From: Yersinia canariae
GTDB lineage: Bacteria; Pseudomonadota; Gammaproteobacteria; Enterobacterales; Enterobacteriaceae
Assembly: GCF_009831415.1 (NCBI RefSeq)
Contig: NZ_CP043727.1
Span: 4,646,155 to 4,710,154, forward strand
Length of the DNA stretch: 64,000 nt
Reading direction: 5' to 3'
Under the pieces are notes generated by a model. It was given only the letters and a program-made list of their open reading frames with translations, made no database searches and was not told where the DNA came from. Shown piece after piece: positions 51,617 through 64,000 of the stretch. Made by a program: the position numbers and the translations under genes. Positions within the stretch are counted from its first letter, which is position 1. Each line of letters opens with the position of its first letter.

Positions 51617-52987
51617 TTATTTTTTCTTAACCGGGCGCTGCCACCCCTGAACGTGAACTTGCTTAACACGGCTGAGAACTAATTCATTTTCAGCAATATC
51701 ACGGGTAACCGTGGTGCCAGCGGCAATAGTCACGCCGTTTGCAACAGTGACAGGAGCGACTAGCTGAGTATCGGACCCGACAAAGACATCATCGCCAATA
51801 ATAGTTTTAAACTTATTAGCTCCATCATAGTTGCAAGTTATAGTTCCTGCGCCAATATTTACGCCAGAGCCAATTTCAGCATCACCTAAGTAAGATAAAT
51901 GGCCTGCTTTAGAGCCTTTACCCAAGCGAGCTTTCTTGATTTCAACAAAATTACCAACATGCGCGCCTTCCGCTAACTCAGCACCCGGACGCAGACGAGC
52001 AAAGGGCCCAACAGTACAGCCGGAATCCAAACGAGAGTCTTCCAAGATACTGTATGGGCTGATTTCTGAATCATCACCAATCACACAGTTTTTAAGCACA
52101 CATCCGGTGCCAATGCGAACCCGATCACCTAAAATTACATGACCTTCAATGATGACATTGGTATCAATGGTAATGTCACGACCGTGTGTTAATTCTCCAC
52201 GCAAATCAAAGCGCGCAGGATCCAGTAACATCACCCCAGCTAATAGCAACCTTTCAGCTTGCTCGGACTGGTACACGCGCTCAAGAGTGGCTAATTGCAG
52301 ACGGTTATTCACCCCTTCAACCTCACTCAGGCGGGCAGGATGAACCGCTGCAATTTTTTTACCGTCGGCATGGGCTAATGCAATAATATCAGTGATATAA
52401 AACTCACCCTGAGCATTATTATTATTCAACAATGACAGCCAGCGCTTTAAATCACGACCATTGGCAACCAATATCCCAGTATTGATTTCATTAATCTCGC
52501 GCTGTGCGTCGCTGGCATCTTTATGCTCAACAATCCCGACCACATCGCCGTTTTCGCGCACAATACGGCCATAACCGCTCGGGTTATCCAGCTTCACCGT
52601 CAGCAGGCCAATGCCGCCTTGTGGCTTCGCAGCTAGCAGCCGCTGGAGAGTATCGACGGAGATCAACGGCACATCGCCGTAGAGCATCAGGACATCTTCA
52701 TCATCAGAAAAATGTGGTGCCGCTTGTTGCATTGCATGCCCAGTACCCAACTGCTCTGCTTGCAGCACCCAGTTCAATGCCGGGTCAGTCAGTGTTTTTT
52801 TCAACAACTCGCCGCCGTGCCCATAAACCAGATGAACATGTTGAGCACCCAACTTCATGGCAGCATCAATAACATGCTGAACCATCGGCTTACCTGCCAG
52901 CGGGTGTAACACCTTAGGAAGGTCGGAATACATACGCGTCCCCTTACCTGCGGCAAGGATGACTACACTCATTGAGCTGTTAGACAT
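51617..52987 (-). CDS. glmU: Bifunctional UDP-GlcNAc pyrophosphorylase GlmU
   Basis: 456 residues from ATG 52987 (a TTG two codons earlier is not favoured). The N-terminal uridyltransferase has L-A-A-G-K-G-T-R-M at 11-19; the C-terminal half is a left-handed beta helix with hexapeptide repeats holding the acetyltransferase, and ends R-P-V-K-K-K as in E. coli. It acetylates glucosamine-1-phosphate and couples it to UTP. It is upstream of glmS in one unit. Confidence 0.98.
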   Translation of the reverse strand: MSNSSMSVVILAAGKGTRMYSDLPKVLHPLAGKPMVQHVIDAAMKLGAQHVHLVYGHGGELLKKTLTDPALNWVLQAEQLGTGHAMQQAAPHFSDDEDVLMLYGDVPLISVDTLQRLLAAKPQGGIGLLTVKLDNPSGYGRIVRENGDVVGIVEHKDASDAQREINEINTGILVANGRDLKRWLSLLNNNNAQGEFYITDIIALAHADGKKIAAVHPARLSEVEGVNNRLQLATLERVYQSEQAERLLLAGVMLLDPARFDLRGELTHGRDITIDTNVIIEGHVILGDRVRIGTGCVLKNCVIGDDSEISPYSILEDSRLDSGCTVGPFARLRPGAELAEGAHVGNFVEIKKARLGKGSKAGHLSYLGDAEIGSGVNIGAGTITCNYDGANKFKTIIGDDVFVGSDTQLVAPVTVANGVTIAAGTTVTRDIAENELVLSRVKQVHVQGWQRPVKKK

Positions 52988-53470
52988 AAGCAACCTGATA
53001 ACTCCAAATTAATAGACGGAAGTAAACCTGTTTAGCGAAATAATTACTACATATTTCTCAGCGAAAAACGTACCCAACCCGCATGGTTAAAGGGTTGTAG
53101 CGACGGAGCAGGTAATAAAAAAATGCAGGTAAAAGTGTCTGCGATCGACGACGTTTTATGACCTGTTTTTGCCAAAAAACCGTCACCCATTTAGGTTATT
53201 AGCCACTTATTTTACGACAAGAAACAAGAACTTTCAGAAAGAAACTTTACTAGTTTAGCTTAGGCTTAATTAAATAGCGGAAAGTCGTGAGATAAATGGC
53301 AAAACGCAGGGAGGGAACAGCATATGATTATTATAAAGATAAAAAAAATGCCAGTCCGTTTTCACCGACTGGCATTCTATCGTTCTTTATATGATAACTT
53401 TATAAATCAAAGAGTTGTTAGTTAAGCTTTGATGAACCCTCTAACCCAAAAACAACCCTAAGATATAAAA
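52988..53470. other. Gap between the atp operon and glmU
   Basis: 483 bases. It should contain the glmU promoter on the minus strand and holds the atp operon terminator (53341-53374). No gene was recognised. NagC-type sites, known at E. coli glmU, could not be assigned with confidence. Confidence 0.5.
53341..53374 (-). terminator. Terminator of the atp operon
   Basis: TGCCAGTC (53349-53356) pairs with GACTGGCA (53367-53374); on the minus strand the stem is followed by at least eight T. Confidence 0.93.
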
Positions 53471-53893
53471 TTACATCGCTTTCCGGGTCAGCTCGATTAC
53501 GCGTAGTTTCGCAATCGCCTTCGCCAATTCAGCGGATGCCTGAGCATAGTCGACATCGCCGTGGGAATTATTGATATGATCTTCTGCTTTGCGCTTAGAT
53601 TCCAGCGCCTTGGCTTCGTCCAAATCAGTTCCACGAATAGCAGTGTCAGCCAATACGATCACAACGCTCGGTTGCACCTCAAGGATGCCGCCAGAAAGAT
53701 AAATGAACTCTTCCTCACCGAACTGCTTAACGATACGTATCATGCCAGGCTTAATGGCAGTGAGCAGTGGGGCGTGACCAGGGAAAATCCCCAGTTCACC
53801 TTCACTACCCGTCACCTGAATTTTTTGTACTACGCCTGAGAACATTTTCTTCTCGGCGCTCACAACATCCAGATGGTAAGTCATTGCAGCCAT
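53471..53893 (-). CDS. atpC: ATP synthase epsilon subunit
   Basis: 140 residues (E. coli 139): N-terminal beta sandwich with [16 protein letters not shown], then two C-terminal helices that can lock the rotor. It is part of the F1 central stalk. Last gene of the operon, before its terminator. Confidence 0.97.
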   Translation of the reverse strand: MAAMTYHLDVVSAEKKMFSGVVQKIQVTGSEGELGIFPGHAPLLTAIKPGMIRIVKQFGEEEFIYLSGGILEVQPSVVIVLADTAIRGTDLDEAKALESKRKAEDHINNSHGDVDYAQASAELAKAIAKLRVIELTRKAM

Positions 53894-53914
53894 GTCACCC
53901 TCCAGTCAACAGCG

Positions 53915-55443
<1,529 letters not shown>

Positions 55444-55452
55444 ATAACCTGG

Positions 55453-56316
55453 TTAAACCGCGGAGGCTCCCCCGACGATTTCGGTGAGTTCCTGAGTGAT
55501 GCTGGCCTGACGAGCCTTGTTGTAAACCAACTGCAGCTCTTTGATCAGACTACCGCCGTTATCGGTGGCGGCTTTCATCGCTACCATTCGCGCGGCCTGT
55601 TCGCTGGCCAGGTTTTCAACGACGCCCTGATAAACTTGTGATTCCACATAGCGACGCAGGAGAGTATCCAGCAGTGCTTTAGGATCAGGTTCATACAGGT
55701 AATCCCAGGATTTCCTCTTCAGCTCACCGTCTTCCGCTGGCGGAAGAGGTAACAGCTGCATGATCCGTGGTTCCTGAGACATCGTATTGATAAACTTGTT
55801 ATTAACGATATACAGTTTATCCAGACGACCTTCATCATAGGCTTGCAACATCACTTTCACTGGCCCGATAAGTTCTGACAGGGAAGGGTTATCTCCCATG
55901 CCAGTAACCTGAGCAACAATCTTGCCGCCCACGGAACCAAAGAAAGATGCAGCTTTTGATCCAATCAGCGCTAAATCGCATTCAACGCCTTTTTCAGACC
56001 AACCTTTCATCTCAGCTAACAGTCTTTTGAACAGGTTAATGTTCAAGCCACCACACAAGCCACGGTCTGTAGAAACCACCAGATACCCAACACGCTTAAC
56101 ATCGCGCTCTTCCAGGTATGGATGTTTGTATTCCAGATTACCTAGCGCAAGGTGACCAATCACACTACGCATTGTTTCTGCATAAGGACGGCTGGCCGCC
56201 ATGCGTTCCTGCGATTTACGCATTTTGGAGGCGGCGACCATCTCCATGGCTTTGGTGATCTTTTGCGTGTTTTGCACGCTGGCGATCTTGGAACGTATCT
56301 CTTTTGCGCCGGCCAT
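55453..56316 (-). CDS. atpG: ATP synthase gamma subunit
   Basis: 287 residues, as in E. coli. The N-terminal [11 protein letters not shown] and C-terminal [13 protein letters not shown] helices form the rotating shaft inside the alpha/beta ring. It follows atpA by 61 bases. Confidence 0.98.
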   Translation of the reverse strand: MAGAKEIRSKIASVQNTQKITKAMEMVAASKMRKSQERMAASRPYAETMRSVIGHLALGNLEYKHPYLEERDVKRVGYLVVSTDRGLCGGLNINLFKRLLAEMKGWSEKGVECDLALIGSKAASFFGSVGGKIVAQVTGMGDNPSLSELIGPVKVMLQAYDEGRLDKLYIVNNKFINTMSQEPRIMQLLPLPPAEDGELKRKSWDYLYEPDPKALLDTLLRRYVESQVYQGVVENLASEQAARMVAMKAATDNGGSLIKELQLVYNKARQASITQELTEIVGGASAV

Positions 56317-56377
56317 TTCTGCTTCTCCTCATTGCCAGACGGCCTGCTTTCCTAATGAAAAGCAAGGCCGCATAGCG

Positions 56378-57919
56378 TTACCAGGACTGGGTTGCCTTAA
56401 ATGTATCAAGGATGCCTTTCAGCTTTGCCTCGATCTCATCGTTATACGCGCCAGTTTGGTTGATTTGTTGCAGAAGCTCGGCATGCTCACGGTCAGCAAA
56501 CGCCAACAGCGCAGCTTCAAAGCTACCTACCTTCGCCAACTCGATATCACCCAGATAACCACGTTCAGCTGCAAACAGAACCAGAGACTGCTGCGCAACA
56601 GACATCGGTGCGTATTGTTTCTGTTTCAGAAGCTCGGTCACTTTCTGACCATGGCTCAGCTGTTTACGTGTTGCATCATCCAAATCGGATGCGAACTGGG
56701 AGAACGCAGCAAGTTCACGATACTGTGCCAAAGCGGTACGGATACCACCGGACAGTTTTTTCATGATCTTGGTCTGCGCTGCACCACCCACACGAGATAC
56801 GGAGATACCCGGGTTAACCGCAGGACGAATACCGGCGTTAAACAGGCTGGATTCCAGGAAGATCTGACCATCAGTAATCGAAATTACGTTGGTCGGAACG
56901 AACGCGGAAACGTCCCCTGCTTGAGTTTCAATGATTGGCAATGCGGTCAAAGAACCGGTTTTACCTTTCACTTCACCCTTGGTAAAGGCTTCAACGTAGT
57001 CTGCGTTAACACGCGCAGCACGCTCCAGCAAACGGGAGTGGAGGTAGAATACGTCGCCAGGATAAGCTTCACGACCTGGTGGACGACGGAGCAGCAAGGA
57101 GATTTGACGATATGCAACAGCCTGTTTAGACAGGTCATCATAAATAATCAGCGCATCTTCACCGCGGTCGCGGAAATATTCACCCATGGCACAACCGGAG
57201 TAAGGTGCCAGGTATTGCAATGCTGCAGATTCTGATGCGGTAGCGACAACCACAATGGTGTTCGCCAACGCGCCATGTTCTTCCAGTTTACGCACTACGT
57301 TTGCAACAGTAGAGGCTTTCTGGCCGATAGCAACATACACACATTTAATGCCGGAATCGCGCTGGTTGATGATCGCATCAATCGCCAGAGCAGTTTTACC
57401 TGTCTGACGGTCACCGATGATCAATTCACGCTGGCCACGACCGATTGGAATCATGGCATCGACTGATTTATAGCCAGTTTGAACAGGTTCATCAACGGAT
57501 TGACGTTCGATAACGCCAGGCGCGATAGCTTCAACAGCTGAGAAGCCGTCATTTTCTACCGGACCTTTACCATCAATAGGTTCACCCAGAGTATTGACGA
57601 CGCGACCCAACAGGCCACGACCGACTGGAACTTCCAGGATACGGCCAGTACATTTAACCTTCATGCCTTCAGCAAGATCGGCGTACGGCCCCATAACCAC
57701 AGCACCTACGGAGTCGCGCTCCAGGTTCAGTGCGATTGCGTAACGGTTGCCAGGCAGTGCGATCATCTCGCCTTGCATTACATCGGCCAGACCGTGTACA
57801 CGAATGATCCCGTCACTAACGGAAACAATAGTACCTTCATTGTGAGCTTCGCTCACTACATTGAACTGAGCAATGCGCTGCTTGATCAGTTCGCTGATTT
57901 CGGTGGAATTCAGTTGCAT
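56378..57919 (-). CDS. atpA: ATP synthase alpha subunit
   Basis: 513 residues, as in E. coli. The nucleotide loop G-D-R-Q-T-G-K-T is at 169-176, and the arginine-finger region [10 protein letters not shown] near 372 is kept. It holds the non-catalytic sites of F1. Confidence 0.98.
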   Translation of the reverse strand: MQLNSTEISELIKQRIAQFNVVSEAHNEGTIVSVSDGIIRVHGLADVMQGEMIALPGNRYAIALNLERDSVGAVVMGPYADLAEGMKVKCTGRILEVPVGRGLLGRVVNTLGEPIDGKGPVENDGFSAVEAIAPGVIERQSVDEPVQTGYKSVDAMIPIGRGQRELIIGDRQTGKTALAIDAIINQRDSGIKCVYVAIGQKASTVANVVRKLEEHGALANTIVVVATASESAALQYLAPYSGCAMGEYFRDRGEDALIIYDDLSKQAVAYRQISLLLRRPPGREAYPGDVFYLHSRLLERAARVNADYVEAFTKGEVKGKTGSLTALPIIETQAGDVSAFVPTNVISITDGQIFLESSLFNAGIRPAVNPGISVSRVGGAAQTKIMKKLSGGIRTALAQYRELAAFSQFASDLDDATRKQLSHGQKVTELLKQKQYAPMSVAQQSLVLFAAERGYLGDIELAKVGSFEAALLAFADREHAELLQQINQTGAYNDEIEAKLKGILDTFKATQSW

Positions 57920-57933
57920 ATGCTCCAGTCCCC

Positions 57934-58467
57934 TTAAGACTGCAAGACGTCTGCCAGGCGTTCAAGACGACCGCGAACGCTGCCATCTATCACCATATCG
58001 CCCGCACGTATTACTACGCCGGCCATTACAGACTTATCAATTTTGCAATTCAGCTTAACTTTGCGTGACAGACGTTTTTCCATCGCAGCGGCAATTTTAG
58101 CCAGCTGTTCGTCGTTCAATGGGCTCGCAGAGCTCACTTCAACGTCGACGGTCGACTCCAGTGAGGCACGCAGTTGAATAAACTGCTGCAACACCTCAGG
58201 AAGAACCAGTAAACGGCCATTCTCCGCCATAACTCGAATGAAGTTCTGTGCGGGTTCATCGAGCTGATCACCACAGACTGCAATAAACGTCTTAGACATT
58301 GTTTCTGGCGCTACAGCACCGGAAAGCAATTCAGCGATTTGTTCATTGCGAGTCACTTGGGCAGTAAACGCCAGCATATCTTGCCAACGCTCAACCGCCT
58401 GGTGCTCAACAGCAAAGTCAAAAGCTGCTTTGGCGTAGGGGCGAGCTACAGTTACAAATTCAGACAT
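57934..58467 (-). CDS. atpH: ATP synthase delta subunit
   Basis: 177 residues, as in E. coli. A helical N-terminal domain ([13 protein letters not shown]) sits on top of F1, and the C-terminal part binds subunit b. It is part of the stator. Gaps to both neighbours are 14 bases. Confidence 0.97.
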   Translation of the reverse strand: MSEFVTVARPYAKAAFDFAVEHQAVERWQDMLAFTAQVTRNEQIAELLSGAVAPETMSKTFIAVCGDQLDEPAQNFIRVMAENGRLLVLPEVLQQFIQLRASLESTVDVEVSSASPLNDEQLAKIAAAMEKRLSRKVKLNCKIDKSVMAGVVIRAGDMVIDGSVRGRLERLADVLQS

Positions 58468-58481
58468 CAGCCCCTCCCTCC

Positions 58482-58952
58482 TTACAGTTCAGCGACCAGT
58501 TTATCAACGATGTCGCTGTTAGCAGCTTCATCCACGGAACGTTCGATGATCTTCTCGGCGCCAGCTATAGCCAACATCGCGACTTGCTTACGCAACTCTT
58601 CACGAGCACGCTTACGTTCGGCGTCGATCTCTGCCTGCGCTTGCGCCACGATTTTGTTACGTTCCTGTTCAGCTTCTGCTTTAGCTTCATCAAGGATCTG
58701 AGCTTTGCGTTTACTTGCCTGCTCAATAATCACCTGTGCTTCTGCTTTGGCCTTCTTCAGTTGGTCGGTCGCATTGGCTTGCGCTAAGTCCAAATCTTTT
58801 TTGGCACGTTCTGCAGAAGAGAGACCGTCAGCAATTTCTTTTTGACGCTTCTCGATAGCAGCCATAATCGGCGGCCATATATACTTCATACAAAACAGGA
58901 CAAACAGGACAAACGCGATGGCCTGGCCGAGGATTGTTGCGTTAAGATTCAC
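58482..58952 (-). CDS. atpF: ATP synthase b subunit
   Basis: 156 residues, as in E. coli. One N-terminal membrane helix (about 5-25) is followed by a long charged coiled coil rich in Ala, Glu and Lys. Two copies form the outer stalk joining Fo and F1. Confidence 0.98.
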   Translation of the reverse strand: MNLNATILGQAIAFVLFVLFCMKYIWPPIMAAIEKRQKEIADGLSSAERAKKDLDLAQANATDQLKKAKAEAQVIIEQASKRKAQILDEAKAEAEQERNKIVAQAQAEIDAERKRAREELRKQVAMLAIAGAEKIIERSVDEAANSDIVDKLVAEL

Positions 58953-59012
58953 AGCACAATGCCTCTTTAAAAGTTAATAGTTTGGTGTAGTTCACAGTAG
59001 AGAAAACTCTAC

Positions 59013-59270
<258 letters not shown>

Positions 59271-59301
59271 TCAGTTAAAACGCAGTAGTGTTATAAGAAA
59301 A

Positions 59302-60180
<879 letters not shown>

Positions 60181-60564
60181 TTAAGTACGGTTGCCACTTA
60201 TCACGGCCGGTGCCAATATCTGCACAATTAGCACCGCTAAATAGGTTAAGCCTAGTGGTGCAAATGCTGCTTTAAGCAACCCTAACGCCACAATCAGCAA
60301 AATTATCGTCACGATAACTTTTAACCCTTCACCAATGGCGAACGACCATGCAACACGACCCGGAGCAGCTGTTTTCGCCTGATGACGACTGGCAAACAAC
60401 ATAAATACGGCATTGGGTAACCATGCTGCCAGCCCACCTGCCAGAGCCGAAGCACTCCATTCCAGGCTTTTAAAACCAAAAACAGCACTGAGAACAACAA
60501 AAGTCATTAACTGCAACAACAGCAACTTTCGTGCAATTTTCCCACTGTAAAGGGATACAGACAT
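60181..60564 (-). CDS. atpI: ATP synthase assembly protein AtpI
   Basis: 127 residues (about as in E. coli), with four hydrophobic helices and little charge. It aids c-ring assembly and is not part of the finished enzyme. First gene of the atp operon, about 95 bases after a promoter with a perfect TATAAT. Confidence 0.93.
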   Translation of the reverse strand: MSVSLYSGKIARKLLLLQLMTFVVLSAVFGFKSLEWSASALAGGLAAWLPNAVFMLFASRHQAKTAAPGRVAWSFAIGEGLKVIVTIILLIVALGLLKAAFAPLGLTYLAVLIVQILAPAVISGNRT

Positions 60565-61231
60565 GACGTTTGTTCTCTCCGAACCACACTAAAGGTATGC
60601 TGAGTGAGGTATAAAACTGCCTTTTACCCCATTGAGTCAAGCAGCAAAAAACGAGCAAATTATACGGGCCACTCAAACGAATTCAATCGATAAGTAGCGA
60701 AAAGGTGAACAATTATTTAAATTTTCTTCTTTCGAGCTATTTTCACAAGAAAAGCCTCGGAATAAAGCACGTATTTAATTGTCTGACGATTCCAACTATT
60801 ATCAATAAAGCGTGGAACTGATCACATAACTAAAAACAAACTAATTTATATCCTATAAGACTTCTCTTTGTCTTTAACGAAAAGAGCCATTAAAAACTTT
60901 TATAAATCATAATGTTAAATTTAAACCATTATCAAACAACTTATCTACTTAGTAAAAACTTACCGTTGACATTTCCGATAATAATCCGGCAACACTTCAG
61001 ATACATAAAAAGTGCAATGTCTCCGATAAAATAATGACCAAGGTGATTATTTCGCCGCATTAAATATAGTGATGTCAATTCTTACCGCTGATTTTGTAAA
61101 CAATACGTGAAATATAATCTTCCCGTAAGAGAACCTGCGAATAAATACTCACCAATATTAAAACGACTAAATAAGATAAATTCCCCTGCTTCAAGTAAGG
61201 ATTTATTACATTTTTTTGATAAATAGCAAAG
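60565..61231. other. Gap between atpI and rsmG
   Basis: 667 bases, AT-rich. The left part holds the atp promoter (60659-60686). In the remaining about 540 bases I see no gene, repeat or clear terminator. E. coli has a gap of similar size here. Confidence 0.6.
60659..60686 (-). promoter_or_regulatory. Promoter of the atp operon
   Basis: On the minus strand TTGAAT (60686-60681), a 16-base spacer and a perfect TATAAT (60664-60659). Confidence 0.7.
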
Positions 61232-61852
61232 TTAGTTTGACTTAAGAATCACCAAATGACGTTCACCCTCTAACTCGGGCACCTGCAATCGAATCACTGA
61301 CTCGAGAACGACGCCATCAGGCAGTATCGCCAATTCATCATCTGGCCTCACCCCTTTAAGCGCATAAAAACGCCCTCCGGGCTTGGCAGGCAAATGATGA
61401 CACCAAGACAGCATATCTTGTAAGGATGCAAATGCACGGCTTATTACGCCATCAAATACCGGTTTTGCGGCAAAGTCCTCAACACGGCTTTGTACCGGTT
61501 CGATATTGCTTAGCCCTAATTCATGCTGAACCTGACGCAAAAAACGAATGCGTTTACCCAAACTATCGAGCAATACGAAATGTGCATCAGGGCGCACAAT
61601 AGCTAAAGGTATTCCCGGAAGCCCAGGACCCGTCCCAACATCAATAAAACGGTTACCTTGTAAGTGCGGGTTAACAACAATGCTATCCAAGATATGCCGT
61701 ACCAGCATTTGCATAGGGTCACGGACAGAGGTGAGATTATAAGCTTTGTTCCACTTATGAAGCAGTTCTACATAGCCTATCAATTGGTGTTTTTGCTGAT
61801 CGGGTAACGCAATACCTGCCGCGTTCAGCAGGGAATCTAATTTTTTTAACAC
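61232..61852 (-). CDS. rsmG: 16S rRNA m7G527 methyltransferase RsmG
   Basis: 206 residues (E. coli 207). The SAM loop [10 protein letters not shown] is at 71-80. It methylates G527 of 16S rRNA; loss is known to give low-level streptomycin resistance. It lies downstream of mnmG and upstream of atpI, as in E. coli (gidB). Confidence 0.97.
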   Translation of the reverse strand: MLKKLDSLLNAAGIALPDQQKHQLIGYVELLHKWNKAYNLTSVRDPMQMLVRHILDSIVVNPHLQGNRFIDVGTGPGLPGIPLAIVRPDAHFVLLDSLGKRIRFLRQVQHELGLSNIEPVQSRVEDFAAKPVFDGVISRAFASLQDMLSWCHHLPAKPGGRFYALKGVRPDDELAILPDGVVLESVIRLQVPELEGERHLVILKSN

Positions 61853-61999
61853 AACAATATCCTCTGACTGAAAAAGCTTCTGTCAGCATGTAATGAGCCG
61901 GTATGAGAAAGAATAATCTAGCTTAGCCGTGGTTTGAATAGTTAGGGCTAAAATCTACCTGGCCGCTTATCGTGCGCGGCTCAGGCAAATGTTTAATCG

Positions 62000-63889
62000 T
62001 TACGCGCTACGACGTAACAACCCCTGTTTTTTCAGCCAAACCAGCAAAATGGAAATTGCCGCAGGTGTAATACCTGAAATACGTGATGCTTGCCCAATTG
62101 AGTTAGGTTTGTGATCATTCAGTTTAGCAATAACTTCATTAGATAAACCAGACACTTGGCGATAATCTAAATCAACAGGCAACAATGTATTCTCATTGCG
62201 CAATTGCTTTTCGATCTCTTCCTGCTGACGAGCAATATAACCTTCATATTTAACTTGAATTTCAACCTGATCAGCAGCTTGCGGATCCGTTAATGCGGGG
62301 CCGAATGAAGGTAATGTTGTTAATAAGCGATAGTCGATTTCAGGGCGACGCAGTAATTCTTCACCATTGGCTTCTTTTGACAGTGGCGCTTTCAGCAACG
62401 CATTGATTTCAGATACATTTTCGGAGTGAGGATGAACCCATATATCACGTAAACGCTGGCGTTCTTTCTCAATTTGCTCAACTTTTTGGCTGAAGTGAGC
62501 CCAACGCACATCATCGACTAGCCCTAATTTTCGGCCCATTTCCGTCAAACGTAGGTCTGCATTGTCTTCACGTAGCATGAGGCGATATTCAGCTCGTGAG
62601 GTAAACATACGGTACGGCTCTTTGGTACCAAGGGTGCTTAAATCGTCCACCAGCACGCCAAGGTAAGCTTCATCACGGCGAGGCGACCATCCATCTTCAT
62701 CATTAGCGAAACGGCCCGCATTGAGGCCTGCAAGCAGCCCTTGAGCTGCTGCTTCTTCATAGCCGGTGGTGCCATTGATTTGCCCAGCAAAGAACAAGCC
62801 CTGAATATATTTACTTTCCAGGGTAGGTTTTAAATCACGGGGATCAAAGAAATCGTATTCGATAGCATAACCAGGCCGAATAATACGTGCATTTTCAAGA
62901 CCTTTCATCGAGCGGACGATCTGCATTTGGACATCAAAAGGCAAGCTGGTAGAAATGCCGTTTGGATAAATCTCATTACTCGTCAAACCTTCAGGTTCAA
63001 GGAAGATCTGATGTGAATTACGATCGGCAAAACGCATGACTTTGTCTTCGATAGATGGGCAATAACGTGGCCCGATCCCCTCAATGATCCCGGCATACAT
63101 CGGGCTGCGATCCAAGTTATTACGGATCACTTCATGCGTTTTTTCATTGGTGTATGTGATATGACACGCCATTTGCTCAGGATGCTGACTGGCATTTCCC
63201 AAGAAAGAAAATACTGGAATTGGCGTATCACCAAGCTGAGGAGCCAATTGGCTAAAATCAATGGTGCGGGCATCAATACGCGGTGGAGTACCCGTTTTAA
63301 GGCGATTTACACGTAGCGGTAATTCACGCAGACGTTGTGACAATGAGATTGATGGTGGATCACCAGCACGACCGCCGCTGTAGTTCTCAAGGCCAATATG
63401 AATTTTTCCGTCAAGGAAAGTGCCGACAGTTAAGACTACCGCTTTGGCTCGGAATTTTAATCCCATTTTGGTCACAGCACCGACCACACGATCATTTTCA
63501 ACAATCAGATCTTCTACAGGTTGTTGGAAGATCATCAAGTTAGGCTGGTTTTCCAATGCGGTACGTACTGCCTGGCGATACAGAACACGGTCGGCTTGCG
63601 CTCGGGTAGCTCTTACCGCAGGCCCTTTGCTGGCGTTTAGTATCCTAAACTGGATACCGGCCTGGTCAGTTGCCATCGCCATTAAGCCGCCCAGAGCATC
63701 AATCTCTTTTACCAAATGCCCCTTACCGATACCGCCAATCGCTGGGTTACAAGACATTTGTCCCAGTGTGTCGATATTGTGCGTCAGCAATAAGGTCTGA
63801 CGTCCCATGCGTGCCGCTGCCATTGCAGCTTCCGTGCCGGCATGGCCACCACCAATGATGATGACGTCAAATTGATCTGGATAAAACAT
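62000..63889 (-). CDS. mnmG: tRNA uridine modification enzyme MnmG (GidA)
   Basis: 629 residues from ATG 63889, the E. coli length; 27 further in-frame codons upstream are not conserved. The FAD loop I-I-G-G-G-H-A-G is at 11-18, a C-N-P-A-I-G-G near 47, and the C-terminal helical domain binds MnmE. With MnmE it modifies wobble U34 of several tRNAs. It is the first gene left of oriC in E. coli, and transcription from it affects initiation there. Confidence 0.98.
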   Translation of the reverse strand: MFYPDQFDVIIIGGGHAGTEAAMAAARMGRQTLLLTHNIDTLGQMSCNPAIGGIGKGHLVKEIDALGGLMAMATDQAGIQFRILNASKGPAVRATRAQADRVLYRQAVRTALENQPNLMIFQQPVEDLIVENDRVVGAVTKMGLKFRAKAVVLTVGTFLDGKIHIGLENYSGGRAGDPPSISLSQRLRELPLRVNRLKTGTPPRIDARTIDFSQLAPQLGDTPIPVFSFLGNASQHPEQMACHITYTNEKTHEVIRNNLDRSPMYAGIIEGIGPRYCPSIEDKVMRFADRNSHQIFLEPEGLTSNEIYPNGISTSLPFDVQMQIVRSMKGLENARIIRPGYAIEYDFFDPRDLKPTLESKYIQGLFFAGQINGTTGYEEAAAQGLLAGLNAGRFANDEDGWSPRRDEAYLGVLVDDLSTLGTKEPYRMFTSRAEYRLMLREDNADLRLTEMGRKLGLVDDVRWAHFSQKVEQIEKERQRLRDIWVHPHSENVSEINALLKAPLSKEANGEELLRRPEIDYRLLTTLPSFGPALTDPQAADQVEIQVKYEGYIARQQEEIEKQLRNENTLLPVDLDYRQVSGLSNEVIAKLNDHKPNSIGQASRISGITPAAISILLVWLKKQGLLRRSA

Positions 63890-63978
63890 GGTACTGCACC
63901 TCGCCGTTATGCGAATTTCTGTGTTTGCCCTGGGGTGGGGGATTCTACTCAAGTTTAGACGATCGACCAAGCAGCTTA

Positions 63979-64000
63979 GGATCGCCCTTAATTAAAAGAA
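63979..64000. other. Left edge of the chromosomal origin oriC (cut by window end)
   Basis: GGATC followed by a short spacer and ATTAAAAGAA resembles the left boundary of enterobacterial oriC (GGATC...TATTAAAAAGAAGATC in E. coli), and it lies directly upstream of mnmG, the conserved oriC neighbour. The AT-rich 13-mers and DnaA boxes would be to the right. Confidence 0.6.

Noticed and set aside
56201..57235. A 344-codon open frame on the plus strand
   Set aside because: It lies antisense to atpG and atpA, which are certain; its composition reflects the complementary codons.

Overview
The window is chromosomal DNA from an enterobacterium of the Yersinia type, probably a non-pestis species. The evidence is the near-full-length identity of many products to known Enterobacterales proteins, a FabV-type enoyl-ACP reductase of 399 residues with the Tyr235/Lys244 pair known from Yersinia, and three ERIC repeats. 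The backbone follows the Escherichia coli 82-84 minute region: malS-avtA, yidE-ibpB-ibpA-yidQ-yidR, yidA, gyrB-recF-dnaN-dnaA, rpmH-rnpA-yidD-yidC-mnmE, yieF, adeP, yieH, phoU-pstBACS, glmS-glmU, the complete atp operon, rsmG and mnmG. The last about 20 bases look like the left edge of oriC. No tRNA, rRNA, CRISPR array, prophage or insertion sequence was seen.

Layout. 1-5.1 kb: the 3' part of an unrecognised protein with a GNAT-like C-terminus, a SufR-like cysteine-containing regulator divergent from an MFS transporter with a 14-bp palindrome between them, and ghrB. 5.2-17.6 kb: MalT-type sites and malS, avtA, yidE, the small heat-shock genes ibpA/ibpB with a sigma32 promoter and ROSE-like RNA thermometer, yidQ, yidR, an accessory three-gene unit (YheO/DauR-like regulator, threonine-dehydratase-like enzyme, ornithine-cyclodeaminase-like enzyme), and yidA. 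17.8-28.6 kb: the replication and translation core (gyrB, recF, dnaN, dnaA, rpmH, rnpA, yidD, yidC, mnmE), with a GATC-rich dnaA promoter region carrying a perfect DnaA box. 28.6-34.7 kb: fabV, a MetQNI-like ABC transporter and a chemoreceptor, where E. coli has the tna operon. 34.9-40.5 kb: yieF, adeP and yieH, with an inserted sensor kinase, response regulator and secreted HbpS/GlcG-like protein. 40.5-44.5 kb: an amino-acid-type ABC transporter without an ATPase gene, then an AT-rich islet with a cholera/pertussis-A-like ADP-ribosyltransferase gene broken by one in-frame amber codon. 44.5-64 kb: the phosphate regulon unit with two Pho boxes, glmUS, the ATP synthase operon, rsmG and mnmG.

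How the genes work together. The core encodes replication initiation (DnaA, DnaN, RecF, GyrB), 50S and RNase P maturation (L34, RnpA), membrane protein insertion (YidC, YidD), tRNA U34 modification (MnmE, MnmG), amino-sugar supply (GlmS, GlmU), phosphate uptake (PstSCAB, PhoU) and ATP synthesis (F1Fo). Accessory genes sit at a few junctions of this backbone. The most interesting are the putative hydroxyaspartate/iminosuccinate-type pair, the HbpS-like protein with its two-component system, the interrupted toxin gene, and ERIC elements inside the pst and atp operons.
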